Assembly (NCBI GenBank): GCA_016706425.1
Contig: JADJJR010000001.1
Span: 1,054,001 to 1,118,000, forward strand
Reading direction: 5' to 3'
From: Elusimicrobiota bacterium
Lineage (GTDB): Bacteria; Elusimicrobiota; Elusimicrobia; FEN-1173
DNA: 64,000 bases
Positions within the stretch are counted from its first letter, which is position 1. Every line of letters begins with the position of its first letter. Below, piece after piece: positions 51,637 through 59,754 of the stretch. The notes beneath the pieces were generated by a model that made no database searches, was not told the DNA's origin, and worked only from the letters and a program-made list of their open reading frames with translations. The translations under genes were made by a program, and so were the position numbers.

Positions 51637-53490
51637 TTGAAATTGAAGAAAATGTTGGTTTTCCTACACGACGTGGCCTGGGCCGGGGCGGCCTGGACGA
51701 TGGCGTTCCTCCTGCGTTTCAATTTTTCAATTCCCCCCGACAACATCCAAAGCCTGAAATGGTCCCTGGGGATCGTGCTGACCGTCCACGCGATCGTGTT
51801 TTGGCGCTACGGGCTGTACCGAAGCCTTTGGCGATTCGCCAGCCTTCCCGACCTGCGGCGCATTTTTGCCGCGGGGATCGTGGCGACCCTCGCCTCGGCC
51901 ATGGCGATGTTTCTTTATCACCGTTTGAATCAAATCCCCCGGTCGGTTTTCGTGATGCACCCGTTGCTCCTGGTCTTCGCCATGGGCGGAAGTCGCTTTT
52001 CCTACCGCTCCTGGAAAGACGGGCATTTGATTTCCCTTCGCAAACTCGCGGCCACGCCGGTGTTGGTGTTGGGCGCCGGTCACGCGGCGTCGCTCCTCCT
52101 GCGGGAACTCGCCCGGGGCGGGGATTGGCGCGTGGTGGGCCTTTTGGACGACGACCCCATGAAGAAAGGGCACATGTTGTCCGGCGTGCCGGTGTTGGGA
52201 TCCATCGCCGACCTGACCCGCCACGCCGAGGAACGGGGTGTGAGGCAGGTGATCATCGCTTTGCCGTCGGCCTCGCCGGCCCGGCGACGGCATGTGGTGG
52301 AAACCGCGGCGGCGGCCGGGCTCTCCGTGTTCACCGTTCCGGCCATGGAGGACATCATGATGGGGCGCGTGGCGATTTCGCGCGTGCGTCCCGTCCAGTT
52401 GGACGATTTGCTGGGCCGGGGTCGGGTGAAATTGGACGACGCCGGACTTCATGATTTGTTGACCGGACGTCCGGTGCTCGTCACGGGCGCCGGCGGTTCC
52501 ATCGGGTCGGAGCTCTGTCGCCAGATCGCGCGGTTCGGGCCGTCCTTGCTCCTTTTGCTGGACGCCAGCGAGTTCGCCCTCTACCAGGTGGAGCAAGAGT
52601 TCCGGGAAAAGCACCCGAACGTCAAAATCGTCCCGCTCACCGCCGATGTACGGGATCCGGAGCGCGTGGAGGAGATTTTTTCCCGGCACCGTCCCGAGGT
52701 CGTTTTTCACGCCGCCGCCTACAAGCACGTCCCGTTGATGGAAAACGACAACTGTTGGGAAGCCGTCAAGAACAACGTGGGTGGCACGCTCTGTTTGGCG
52801 CGGGCGGCCCAGACCCACGGCGTGTCGAAGTTTGTGTTGATCTCCTCCGACAAGGCGGTCAATCCCACGAACGTCATGGGGGCCACCAAACGGTTGGCTG
52901 AAATCGTTTGTCAGGCGTTGCAGACCCCTGACGGCACGCGCTTCGTCACGGTGCGTTTTGGCAACGTCTTGGGCAGCACCGGAAGCGTCATCCCCAAATT
53001 CCGGGAGCAAATCGCCCGCGGCGGGCCCTTGACGGTCACCCACCCCGACATCACCCGTTATTTCATGTTGATCCCCGAGGCGGCGCAGCTGGTGTTGCAG
53101 GCGGGCTTGATGGGGCGCGGGGGGGAGATTTTCGTGTTGGACATGGGCGAGCCCGTCCGCATCCTTGATCTGGCCAAGGACATGATACGCCTGTCGGGAC
53201 TGACCGAGGAAGAGATCAAAATTGAAATCACGGGACTGCGGCCCGGGGAAAAATTGAAGGAAGAACTTTTGGCGGACCAGGAACACACCCTTCCCACCCC
53301 GCACCCCAAGGTGCGGGTGGCCCGGGCGCGCGCGATTTCGCCGGCCGACTGGGAGGACATTCGTCGCTGGGTGGAATTCGCGGGATGCTTGGAAGATGAG
53401 GACGTGCGCCGCGGATTGCGGCGTTGGATCCCCGAATACGCGCCCGCGCGGCACGCGCCTTTGATCGGCGTTTCCGAGGGCGCGGCGTGA
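51637..53490 (+). CDS. FlaA1/PglF/CapD-type membrane nucleotide-sugar 4,6-dehydratase
   Basis: A 617-residue protein starting at TTG 51637. Four N-terminal helices (about 1-125) precede a CoA-binding-like Rossmann domain (PVLVLGAGHAASLLLRELARGGDWRVVGLLDDDPMKKG). The catalytic SDR domain begins near 285 (PVLVTGAGGSIGSELCRQIARFG). The diagnostic VLISSDKAVNPTNVMGATKRLAEIV has Met where classical SDRs have Tyr. It converts UDP-GlcNAc to a UDP-4-keto-6-deoxyhexose, the first step towards bacillosamine and legionaminic acid. Length and layout equal PglF/WbpM. Confidence 0.92.
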   Translation: MKLKKMLVFLHDVAWAGAAWTMAFLLRFNFSIPPDNIQSLKWSLGIVLTVHAIVFWRYGLYRSLWRFASLPDLRRIFAAGIVATLASAMAMFLYHRLNQIPRSVFVMHPLLLVFAMGGSRFSYRSWKDGHLISLRKLAATPVLVLGAGHAASLLLRELARGGDWRVVGLLDDDPMKKGHMLSGVPVLGSIADLTRHAEERGVRQVIIALPSASPARRRHVVETAAAAGLSVFTVPAMEDIMMGRVAISRVRPVQLDDLLGRGRVKLDDAGLHDLLTGRPVLVTGAGGSIGSELCRQIARFGPSLLLLLDASEFALYQVEQEFREKHPNVKIVPLTADVRDPERVEEIFSRHRPEVVFHAAAYKHVPLMENDNCWEAVKNNVGGTLCLARAAQTHGVSKFVLISSDKAVNPTNVMGATKRLAEIVCQALQTPDGTRFVTVRFGNVLGSTGSVIPKFREQIARGGPLTVTHPDITRYFMLIPEAAQLVLQAGLMGRGGEIFVLDMGEPVRILDLAKDMIRLSGLTEEEIKIEITGLRPGEKLKEELLADQEHTLPTPHPKVRVARARAISPADWEDIRRWVEFAGCLEDEDVRRGLRRWIPEYAPARHAPLIGVSEGAA

Positions 53491-54950
53491 AAATACTTGT
53501 CACCGGCGGCGCGGGGTTCATCGGGTCCCACGTGGTCGACGCCTACGTGGCCGCGGGACACGCCGTGACGGTGGTCGACGACCTTTCCACGGGTAAGAGG
53601 GAGAACCTGAATCCCAATGCCCGTTTTGTAAAAGCCGATATCGGGGCGCCCGCCCTGCGGGGGGTGTTCCGGCGCGGTCGGTTCGATGTGGTCAACCACC
53701 ACGCCGCCCAAATCGACGTTCGCCGGAGCGTGGCCGATCCGTTGAACGACGCGCGGATCAACGTCCTGGGGCTGATTTATGTTTTGGAATTGGCGCGCGC
53801 GCACGGCGTCAAGAAAATGATTTTTTCAGCCTCGGGCGGCACCTATTACGGCGAATGCCCCCGTCCCGCGCGTGAAGCGGCGGTTCCGGCGCCGCTGTCC
53901 CCCTACGGCGTGTCAAAATTGGCGAGCGAATACTATTTGCGCGCCTACCGCGCCCTTCACGGGGTGGATTACACGGTGTTGCGCTACGGCAATGTCTACG
54001 GGCCCCGCCAGGATCCCCACGGGGAGGCCGGCGTCGTGGCGATTTTTTGTCAACGCCTTCTGGCGGGCAAACCGCTTTGGGTTTACGGCGACGGGAAGCA
54101 GAAACGCGATTACGTTTTCGTGGAAGACGTGGCGCGGGCTTCGGTGGCGGCGTTGCGGCGGGCCGGAGGCGAGTCGGTCAACATCGGCGCGGGACGGGCC
54201 GTTTCGGTCAATCAATTGGCCCTCACCCTGGCGGAGGTCCACGGCGGCCGTCCCCAAATCCTTCACAAACCGGCGCGCCCCGGCGAGCTGTTTCAAAGCT
54301 GGATGGACGTTCGAAAAGCCCGGCGGGTCTTGGGATGGCGCGCTGGAATCGGGTTGGCGGAGGGTCTCGCGCGCACCCACCGGCACATCGCCCGGGCGGC
54401 GGGACGGGGACGGCCCGCGGTGTTTTTAGACCGCGACGGCACGTTGAACGTTGAAAAAGAGTACCTCCACAAACATCGGGATTGGGTCTGGATCCCCGGG
54501 GTGATTTCGGCGTTGCGCGCTTTGCAACGCGGGGGCTACCGCCTGGTGGTGGTGACCAACCAATCGGGCGTGGCCCGGGGGTATTATAAAAAAGCCGATG
54601 TCGACGCCTTGCACCGCCGGGTATCCGCTGATCTCCGACGGCGGGGCGTGGCGCTGGACGGGATTTATGTTTGCCCCCACGGTCCCGCCGATGGGTGTGA
54701 ATGCCGGAAACCCGAACCGGGGATGTTGTTGCGGGCCGGACGGGAGTTGGGGTTGGATTTGGCCTCTTCCTTCATGGTCGGCGATAAAGCCGCCGACGTC
54801 GTCGCCGCCCGGCGCGCCGGGGTCTCTCCGTTGTTCGTTCGCACCGGCCACGGCGGGTTGGAAGAAAAGCGTCTTCCGGCCGGTGTGCGGCGGTTTAAAA
54901 ATTTGGCCGACGCCGCCCGGCATGTGTTGGCGCGGGGCGCCGTCCTTTGA
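53487..54950 (+). CDS. Fusion of an NAD-dependent sugar epimerase and a GmhB-type HAD phosphatase
   Basis: A 487-residue protein starting at GTG 53487 (GTGA overlap). Residues 1-305 are an extended SDR epimerase: KILVTGGAGFIGSHVVDAYVAAG, SASGGTYYGE, SPYGVSKLASEYY (Tyr-x3-Lys) and VLRYGNVYGPRQDPHGEAGVVAIF. From residue 312 a HAD phosphatase follows: VFLDRDGTLNVEKEY (Asp315 nucleophile), VVVTNQSGVARGYY, the zinc loop CPHGPADGCECRKPEPGML, and FMVGDKAADVVAARRAG. The second half matches D-glycero-D-manno-heptose-1,7-bisphosphate 7-phosphatase. The fusion suggests that both activities serve one sugar, probably a heptose. Confidence 0.88.
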   Translation: MKILVTGGAGFIGSHVVDAYVAAGHAVTVVDDLSTGKRENLNPNARFVKADIGAPALRGVFRRGRFDVVNHHAAQIDVRRSVADPLNDARINVLGLIYVLELARAHGVKKMIFSASGGTYYGECPRPAREAAVPAPLSPYGVSKLASEYYLRAYRALHGVDYTVLRYGNVYGPRQDPHGEAGVVAIFCQRLLAGKPLWVYGDGKQKRDYVFVEDVARASVAALRRAGGESVNIGAGRAVSVNQLALTLAEVHGGRPQILHKPARPGELFQSWMDVRKARRVLGWRAGIGLAEGLARTHRHIARAAGRGRPAVFLDRDGTLNVEKEYLHKHRDWVWIPGVISALRALQRGGYRLVVVTNQSGVARGYYKKADVDALHRRVSADLRRRGVALDGIYVCPHGPADGCECRKPEPGMLLRAGRELGLDLASSFMVGDKAADVVAARRAGVSPLFVRTGHGGLEEKRLPAGVRRFKNLADAARHVLARGAVL

Positions 54951-55990
54951 GGGCGCTCCTCCTCCTGGGGGGGCTCGGGACGCGGTTGCGTCCCTTGACC
55001 CTGGAGCGGCCCAAGCCGCTCCTGCCCATTCTGAACCGCCCCTTTCTCGCCTATCAAATCGATTTGCTCAAGCGGTTCGGCGTGCGCGAAGTGATCTTGG
55101 CTTTAGGGCATCAGTCCGCGCATTTTCGTCGAAAATTGGGGGACGGCCGCGCCTGGGGCGTTCGGTTCATTTACAGCGTGGAAAAAGAACCGCTCGGAAC
55201 GGGCGGCGCCATGCGGCTGGCCCGCCCCCATCTCACTGAACGGTGCTTTGTGTTCAACGGGGATATTTTCAGCGATTTTGATTTGGACGCAATGCGGGCG
55301 CACCACAAGAAAACCCGGGCCGAGGCCACGTTGGCGTTGGTGGAAGTTCCCGACCCTTCGGCCTATGGCCTCGTGGAGACCCGGGCCGACGGGTCGGTGG
55401 TTCGTTTCCTTGAAAAACCCGCGGGTCCGGTGTTCCCGTCGCGAACCATCAACGCCGGGTGTTACCTGCTTGAGCCCGGCGTCTTCGACGCCATCCCCGC
55501 GGGGCGCGCGGTGTCCGTGGAGCGCGAGGTGTTCCCGGGTCTTTTGGCGGGGGGGCGGCGCGTGGCGGGGTGGGTCCACCGGGGGTATTGGTCGGACATC
55601 GGCACTCTTTCGAGTTATGTGGCCACCCACCGGTATTTGCTGTCCGTCCGGAGGGTCGGGGGGGCGGCGCGGCGGCGGGATTGGATGTGGGCCGACCGGG
55701 GGGCCGTGATCTCCTCCCGGGTCGAGTCCCGCGGCACGGTTTTGGTGGGGGCGGGGGCCCGGGTGGCCCCGGGGGTTCGTTTCGACGGACACGTCACCAT
55801 CGGGGCCAACGCGCGGGTCGGCGCGGGGGCCCGCTTATCGGATTGCGTGTTGCTGGAGGGCGCCCGGGTGGGCGCCCGCTCGGTCGTGGAGCGGTCCATC
55901 GTGGGCGCGGGCGCGGCGTTGGCGCCGGACGGCCGCGTGGCCCCCGGCGCGGATTCGCCCGACGAGCCCGGCCTGTTCGGGTTTTCCTGA
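54947..55990 (+). CDS. Sugar-1-phosphate nucleotidyltransferase with beta-helix tail (HddC/ManC-like)
   Basis: A 347-residue protein from TTG 54947 overlapping the previous stop. The nucleotidyltransferase motif is LLLGGLGTRLRPLTLERPKPLLPILNRPFLAYQ. The Mg-binding FNGDIFSDFD, the EKPAGPV loop and NAGCYLLEPGVFDAIP follow. From about residue 250 hexapeptide repeats form a left-handed beta-helix (GRVESRGTVLVGAGARVAPGVRFDGHVTIGANARVGAGARLSD). After a GmhB-type phosphatase it most likely activates a heptose-1-phosphate, but mannose-1-phosphate is also possible. Confidence 0.83.
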   Translation: MRALLLLGGLGTRLRPLTLERPKPLLPILNRPFLAYQIDLLKRFGVREVILALGHQSAHFRRKLGDGRAWGVRFIYSVEKEPLGTGGAMRLARPHLTERCFVFNGDIFSDFDLDAMRAHHKKTRAEATLALVEVPDPSAYGLVETRADGSVVRFLEKPAGPVFPSRTINAGCYLLEPGVFDAIPAGRAVSVEREVFPGLLAGGRRVAGWVHRGYWSDIGTLSSYVATHRYLLSVRRVGGAARRRDWMWADRGAVISSRVESRGTVLVGAGARVAPGVRFDGHVTIGANARVGAGARLSDCVLLEGARVGARSVVERSIVGAGAALAPDGRVAPGADSPDEPGLFGFS

Positions 55991-56014
55991 ACCGATCGGC
56001 GACCGGCCGAAAAC

Positions 56015-56023
56015 TGGTATAAT
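56015..56023 (+). promoter_or_regulatory. Extended -10 promoter of metK
   Basis: TGGTATAAT (56015-56023) is a consensus TATAAT with the TGn extension. No good -35 is seen 17 bases upstream. It lies 35 bases before the metK ATG, with AAGGAG at 56048-56053 as ribosome site. The leader is too short for a SAM or SAH riboswitch. Confidence 0.6.
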
Positions 56024-56058
56024 TCCGCCTTCCGAATCAAAGACCCAAGGAGTTCTTC

Positions 56059-57228
56059 ATGCGTCGTGACAAGTACGTTTTTACCTCGGAGTCCGTGACC
56101 GAAGGCCATCCGGACAAAGTCTGCGACCAAATTTCCGACGCGGTGTTGGACGCGATCCTCAAGGACGATCCGAAGGGCCGCGTCGCCTGCGAATCGTTCG
56201 TCACCACCGGCCTGGTGGTGGTGGGCGGCGAGATCACCACCCACACCTGGGTGGACGTGCCCTCCCTCGTGCGCTCGGTCATCGCCGACATCGGCTACAC
56301 CGACAAGCGCTTCGGTTTTGATGCCTCGAGCTGCGGCATTTTGAACGCCATCGGCCGCCAGAGCCCGGACATCGCCCAGGGCGTGGACACCGGCGGCGCC
56401 GGCGACCAGGGTTTGATGGTGGGATTCGCCTGCGACGAAACCGAGGATTTGATGCCCACCCCCATCAGCCTGGCCCACGCCCTCACCCGGCGTTTGGCCG
56501 ATGTGCGCAAGAAAAAAACATTGCCCTACCTCGGCCCCGACGGGAAATCCCAGGTGACCGTGGAATACGAAGACGGCGAGCCGCGCCGGATCGACGCGGT
56601 GGTGCTCTCCAGCCAGCACGACGAATCCATTTTGGACAAGACCGGGAAAAAGATCACCAACCGGTCCCGGGAAGACATCATCAACAAAATCATCCTCCCC
56701 GTGTTGCCCAAAAAGATGTTGGACAAAAACACGAAATTTTATGTGAACCCCACCGGGAAATTCGTGGTGGGCGGCCCCGAGGGGGACACCGGCGTGACCG
56801 GCCGGAAAATTATCGTGGACACCTACGGCGGTTGGGCGCCCCACGGCGGCGGCGCCTTCAGCGGCAAGGACCCCACGAAAGTGGACCGTTCGGCCTGTTA
56901 CATGGCGCGCCACGTGGCGAAAAACGTGGTGGCGGCGGGCTTGGCCCGTCAATGCACCGTGCAGTTGGCCTACGCGATCGGTGTGGCGGAACCGGTCAGC
57001 GTGATGGTGGACACCCACAACACGGGCTTGTTGCCCACGGAACAAATCGCCGGGGCCGTCCGGGACGTCTTCCCGTTAACGCCCAAGGGCATCATCGACT
57101 ACCTCAAGTTGCGTCGCCCTTTCTACCGCAAAACCGCTTCGTACGGCCATTTCGGCCGGCCGGACCCGGACTTTTATTGGGAAAAGACCAACAAGGCGAC
57201 CGAACTCAAAAAGCGCTTGCGCGCTTAA
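56059..57228 (+). CDS. metK: S-adenosylmethionine synthase
   Basis: A 389-residue enzyme making S-adenosylmethionine from ATP and methionine. It begins KYVFTSESVTEGHPDKVCDQISDAVLDAILK. It contains VDTGGAGDQGLMVGFACDETEDLMPTPI, the FYVNPTGKFVVGGPEGDTGVTGRKIIVDTYGG loop and GGGAFSGKDPTKVDRSACYMAR. Length and all motifs are standard. It is followed 22 bases later by ahcY, so synthesis and recycling of the methyl donor are co-transcribed. Confidence 0.97.
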   Translation: MRRDKYVFTSESVTEGHPDKVCDQISDAVLDAILKDDPKGRVACESFVTTGLVVVGGEITTHTWVDVPSLVRSVIADIGYTDKRFGFDASSCGILNAIGRQSPDIAQGVDTGGAGDQGLMVGFACDETEDLMPTPISLAHALTRRLADVRKKKTLPYLGPDGKSQVTVEYEDGEPRRIDAVVLSSQHDESILDKTGKKITNRSREDIINKIILPVLPKKMLDKNTKFYVNPTGKFVVGGPEGDTGVTGRKIIVDTYGGWAPHGGGAFSGKDPTKVDRSACYMARHVAKNVVAAGLARQCTVQLAYAIGVAEPVSVMVDTHNTGLLPTEQIAGAVRDVFPLTPKGIIDYLKLRRPFYRKTASYGHFGRPDPDFYWEKTNKATELKKRLRA

Positions 57229-57250
57229 TTTTTTTTTCACGGAGACCCCC

Positions 57251-58507
57251 ATGAAACACGACGTCAAAGATTTACGCCTCGCCAAAGCCGGGGAGGCCCG
57301 CATCGTCTGGGCGGAACGGGAAATGCCCGTCCTGCGGTTGATCCGGGAGCGGTTTAAAAAGCAGAAACCCTTTAAAAACATCCGCATGGCCTGTTGCCTC
57401 CACGTCACGACGGAGACCGCCAACCTGGCGATCACCTTGAAAGAGGGCGGGGCGGACGTGGTGTTGTGCGCCTCCAACCCCCTGTCGACCCAGGACGAGG
57501 TGGCCGCGGCGTTGGTGAAAAATCACGGCATTCGGACCTACGGCATCAAGGGGGAAGACAACAAAACCTATTACAAACACATATTCGCCGCCCTGGACCA
57601 CCGCCCGCAGATCACCATGGACGATGGCGCCGACGTGGTGGGGGTGTTGCACAAGGAACGCCCGGACCAATTGGCCGATGTGATCGGGGGGACGGAGGAA
57701 ACGACCACCGGGGTGGTTCGTTTGCGCGCCATGGAAAAGGAAGGGGTGTTGCGGTACCCCATCATCGCCGTGAACGACGCGCTCACCAAGCACATGTTCG
57801 ACAACCGATACGGAACCGGCCAATCCACGCTCGACGGAGTGATTCGGGCCACCAACGTTTTGTTCGCCGGAAAAACCGTGGTGGTGGCGGGCTACGGATG
57901 GTGCGGCCGGGGTGTGGCGAGCCGCGCGCGCGGCATGGGCGCTCACGTGGTGGTGACGGAAATCGATCCGTTCCGCGCCCTTGAGGCCGTCATGGACGGG
58001 TTTGTGGTGAAACCCATGATCCAAGCCGCGGTCGAGGGAGACATCTTCATCACCGTGACCGGGGACATCGGGGTTTTGCGCGCGGAACATTTCCGAAAGA
58101 TGAAAGACGGCGCCATCCTCTGCAATTCCGGCCACTTCAATGTGGAAATCGACATTCCCGCTCTGGCGAAAATGGCCAAAACCAAACGGGAAGTGCGCCC
58201 CTTCGTGGACGAATACCTGTTGCCCGGGGGCCGTCGGATTCACATCCTGGGGGATGGCCGCCTGATCAATTTGGCCGCCGCCGAGGGTCACCCGGCGAGC
58301 GTTATGGACATGTCCTTCGCCAACCAGGCCCTTTGCTCGGAGTTTATGGTGAAAAACGCGCGGTCGCTCACCGATAAAGTTTACAGCGTGCCGGTGGATA
58401 TTGATCGCGAGATCGCCCGGTTGAAATTGGCCGCCATGAAGGTGGGGATCGACGTGTTGACCCCCGAACAGAAGAAATACCTGGAGAGCTGGCAGGAAGG
58501 AACCTGA
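57251..58507 (+). CDS. ahcY: Adenosylhomocysteinase
   Basis: A 418-residue enzyme that hydrolyses S-adenosylhomocysteine to homocysteine and adenosine. The N-terminus has MACCLHVTTETANLAITLKEGGADVVLCASNPLSTQDEVAAAL. TGVVRLRAMEKEGVLRYPIIAVNDALTKHMFDNRYGTGQS holds the catalytic lysine/aspartate region. The NAD site is VVVAGYGWCGRGVASRARGMG. The C-terminus retains FANQALCSEFMVKN and HxxxD-type EYLLPGGRRIHILGDGRLINLAAAEGHP. It ends just before a strong terminator. Confidence 0.96.
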   Translation: MKHDVKDLRLAKAGEARIVWAEREMPVLRLIRERFKKQKPFKNIRMACCLHVTTETANLAITLKEGGADVVLCASNPLSTQDEVAAALVKNHGIRTYGIKGEDNKTYYKHIFAALDHRPQITMDDGADVVGVLHKERPDQLADVIGGTEETTTGVVRLRAMEKEGVLRYPIIAVNDALTKHMFDNRYGTGQSTLDGVIRATNVLFAGKTVVVAGYGWCGRGVASRARGMGAHVVVTEIDPFRALEAVMDGFVVKPMIQAAVEGDIFITVTGDIGVLRAEHFRKMKDGAILCNSGHFNVEIDIPALAKMAKTKREVRPFVDEYLLPGGRRIHILGDGRLINLAAAEGHPASVMDMSFANQALCSEFMVKNARSLTDKVYSVPVDIDREIARLKLAAMKVGIDVLTPEQKKYLESWQEGT

Positions 58508-58527
58508 CGACCGATTCTTGGATGGAT

Positions 58528-58564
58528 CAACCCCCGGGGCGTCTGTTCCGGGGGTTGTTTTTTT
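58528..58564 (+). terminator. Intrinsic terminator of metK-ahcY
   Basis: CAACCCCCGG (58528-58537) and CCGGGGGTTG (58548-58557) form a perfect 10-bp stem with a 10-base loop. Seven T residues follow. It lies 20 bases after the ahcY stop. Confidence 0.92.
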
Positions 58565-58622
58565 AGGGGGCATCCGGTTTCCCCGTGGGGCTGGAGCGGA
58601 TATCGGTCCCATACCCTCTCTG

Positions 58623-58643
58623 AAAAGGGGGTTCCACCCCCTT
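58623..58643 (-). terminator. Intrinsic terminator of the lptF/lptG operon
   Basis: Read on the minus strand, AAGGGGG-TGGAA-CCCCCTT forms a 7-bp stem followed by TT (TTTT including the stem end), 28 bases past the minus-strand stop at 58672. It faces the metK-ahcY terminator, so the two operons are insulated from each other. Confidence 0.65.
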
Positions 58644-58671
58644 CTCCCCACTCCAAAATAGAAGCTTTTTG

Positions 58672-59754
58672 TTAAGCGAGGGAACGCATCCGCCAGAAGA
58701 GGCGGCCGCCGATGGTGAGGAATACGAAGTTGGCGGTCCAGGCGCCCAGGAGGGGCGGGCACCAGGGTTTTTGACCGAGCGCCCGGCCAACCTGGAGCAG
58801 ACCGAAATAAGCGAAGGCCACGGCCAGGGCCACCGCCACGGCGCGCACCTTGCCGCCGCGCTTGTTGAAAGCGAAGGGAATGCCCAAGAAGACGATCACG
58901 AGGTTGGACCAGGGCAAGGCGGTTTTCATGTACAGTTCCACCTCGAATTTTTGCGTGGCGATCCCCAGGGATTTCAAACGCTGGATTTGATGACGCAGGG
59001 TGAACTGGCTCATGTCGTCGGGGTCGGGTTCCTGCGGAACGAGGTTCGCGGGTGGATCGTTCCGGTCCAGGCGGGATTTTTGGAACCCGCGGACCCGTTC
59101 GATGCCGCGCCCATCGGGACGGTAAACGCGTTCAAAACCGTTTCGAAGGGTCCAACCCGATTCCTCCCACCGCGCGGTCCGGGCTTGAATTTGCCGGTCC
59201 GGTCGGCCGTCCCGGACCAGGTCTATCACGACGTTTTCCATCCGGCCCTTTTCCAGGTCCAGGGTCCCGATCGCGTAAAACACCCCCGGGCCCGCCACGG
59301 TGATGTTGTAAAAGCGCGTGGGTTTGCGGTGGGTCAGGCGACGTATGTCCGTGTTCCAAAGTTTTTTCACTTGGCGGTTGGCCCAGGGGGTGAGCCCTTC
59401 GGAGAGGCCCAGGGAGAAAAGACTTAACACCACCCCCATGCTCAAAAGGGGGGCCGTCAACTTCCAAGGGTGGACACCTCCCGACATGGCGGCCGTGATT
59501 TCCATGCGGCGGGACAGTTGGCCGAGCGAAAGCAGAATGGCGAGGAGGGCGGCCACCGGTAAAAGTTCCAGACTCCGCACCGGCCAAAGGGCCAACAGGT
59601 AGCGCGCGATCACGCCGAGATCGGCCTTGCCCGCGATGATTTTGTCCAACCGTTCCATCAGCTCCGCCATCAAAACCAATAGGGTCATGGCCCCGTAACT
59701 GAAGAGGAGGGGTTTCAAAAACGATTTCAACACGTAGCGTCCCAGGCGGGTCAT
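58672..59754 (-). CDS. LptF/LptG family permease (YjgP/YjgQ), second gene
   Basis: A 360-residue inner-membrane protein starting at the ATG at 59754, which overlaps the upstream stop (ATGA). MTRLGRYVLKSFLKPLLFSYGAMTLLVLMAELMERLD is the typical first helix. SLELLPVAALLAILLSLGQLSRRMEITAAMSGG is the coupling-helix region. A periplasmic beta-jellyroll of about 150 residues follows, and three C-terminal helices (LPWSNLVIVFLGIPFAFNKRGGKVRAVAVAL) end the fold. LptF and LptG form the permease of the lipopolysaccharide export ABC transporter. The ATPase and other Lpt genes are outside the window. Confidence 0.88.
   Translation of the reverse strand: MTRLGRYVLKSFLKPLLFSYGAMTLLVLMAELMERLDKIIAGKADLGVIARYLLALWPVRSLELLPVAALLAILLSLGQLSRRMEITAAMSGGVHPWKLTAPLLSMGVVLSLFSLGLSEGLTPWANRQVKKLWNTDIRRLTHRKPTRFYNITVAGPGVFYAIGTLDLEKGRMENVVIDLVRDGRPDRQIQARTARWEESGWTLRNGFERVYRPDGRGIERVRGFQKSRLDRNDPPANLVPQEPDPDDMSQFTLRHQIQRLKSLGIATQKFEVELYMKTALPWSNLVIVFLGIPFAFNKRGGKVRAVAVALAVAFAYFGLLQVGRALGQKPWCPPLLGAWTANFVFLTIGGRLFWRMRSLA

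Noticed and set aside
55991..56058. A SAM or SAH riboswitch before metK
   Set aside because: Only about 30 bases lie between the predicted start of transcription and the ATG, too short for any known SAM or SAH aptamer with an expression platform.
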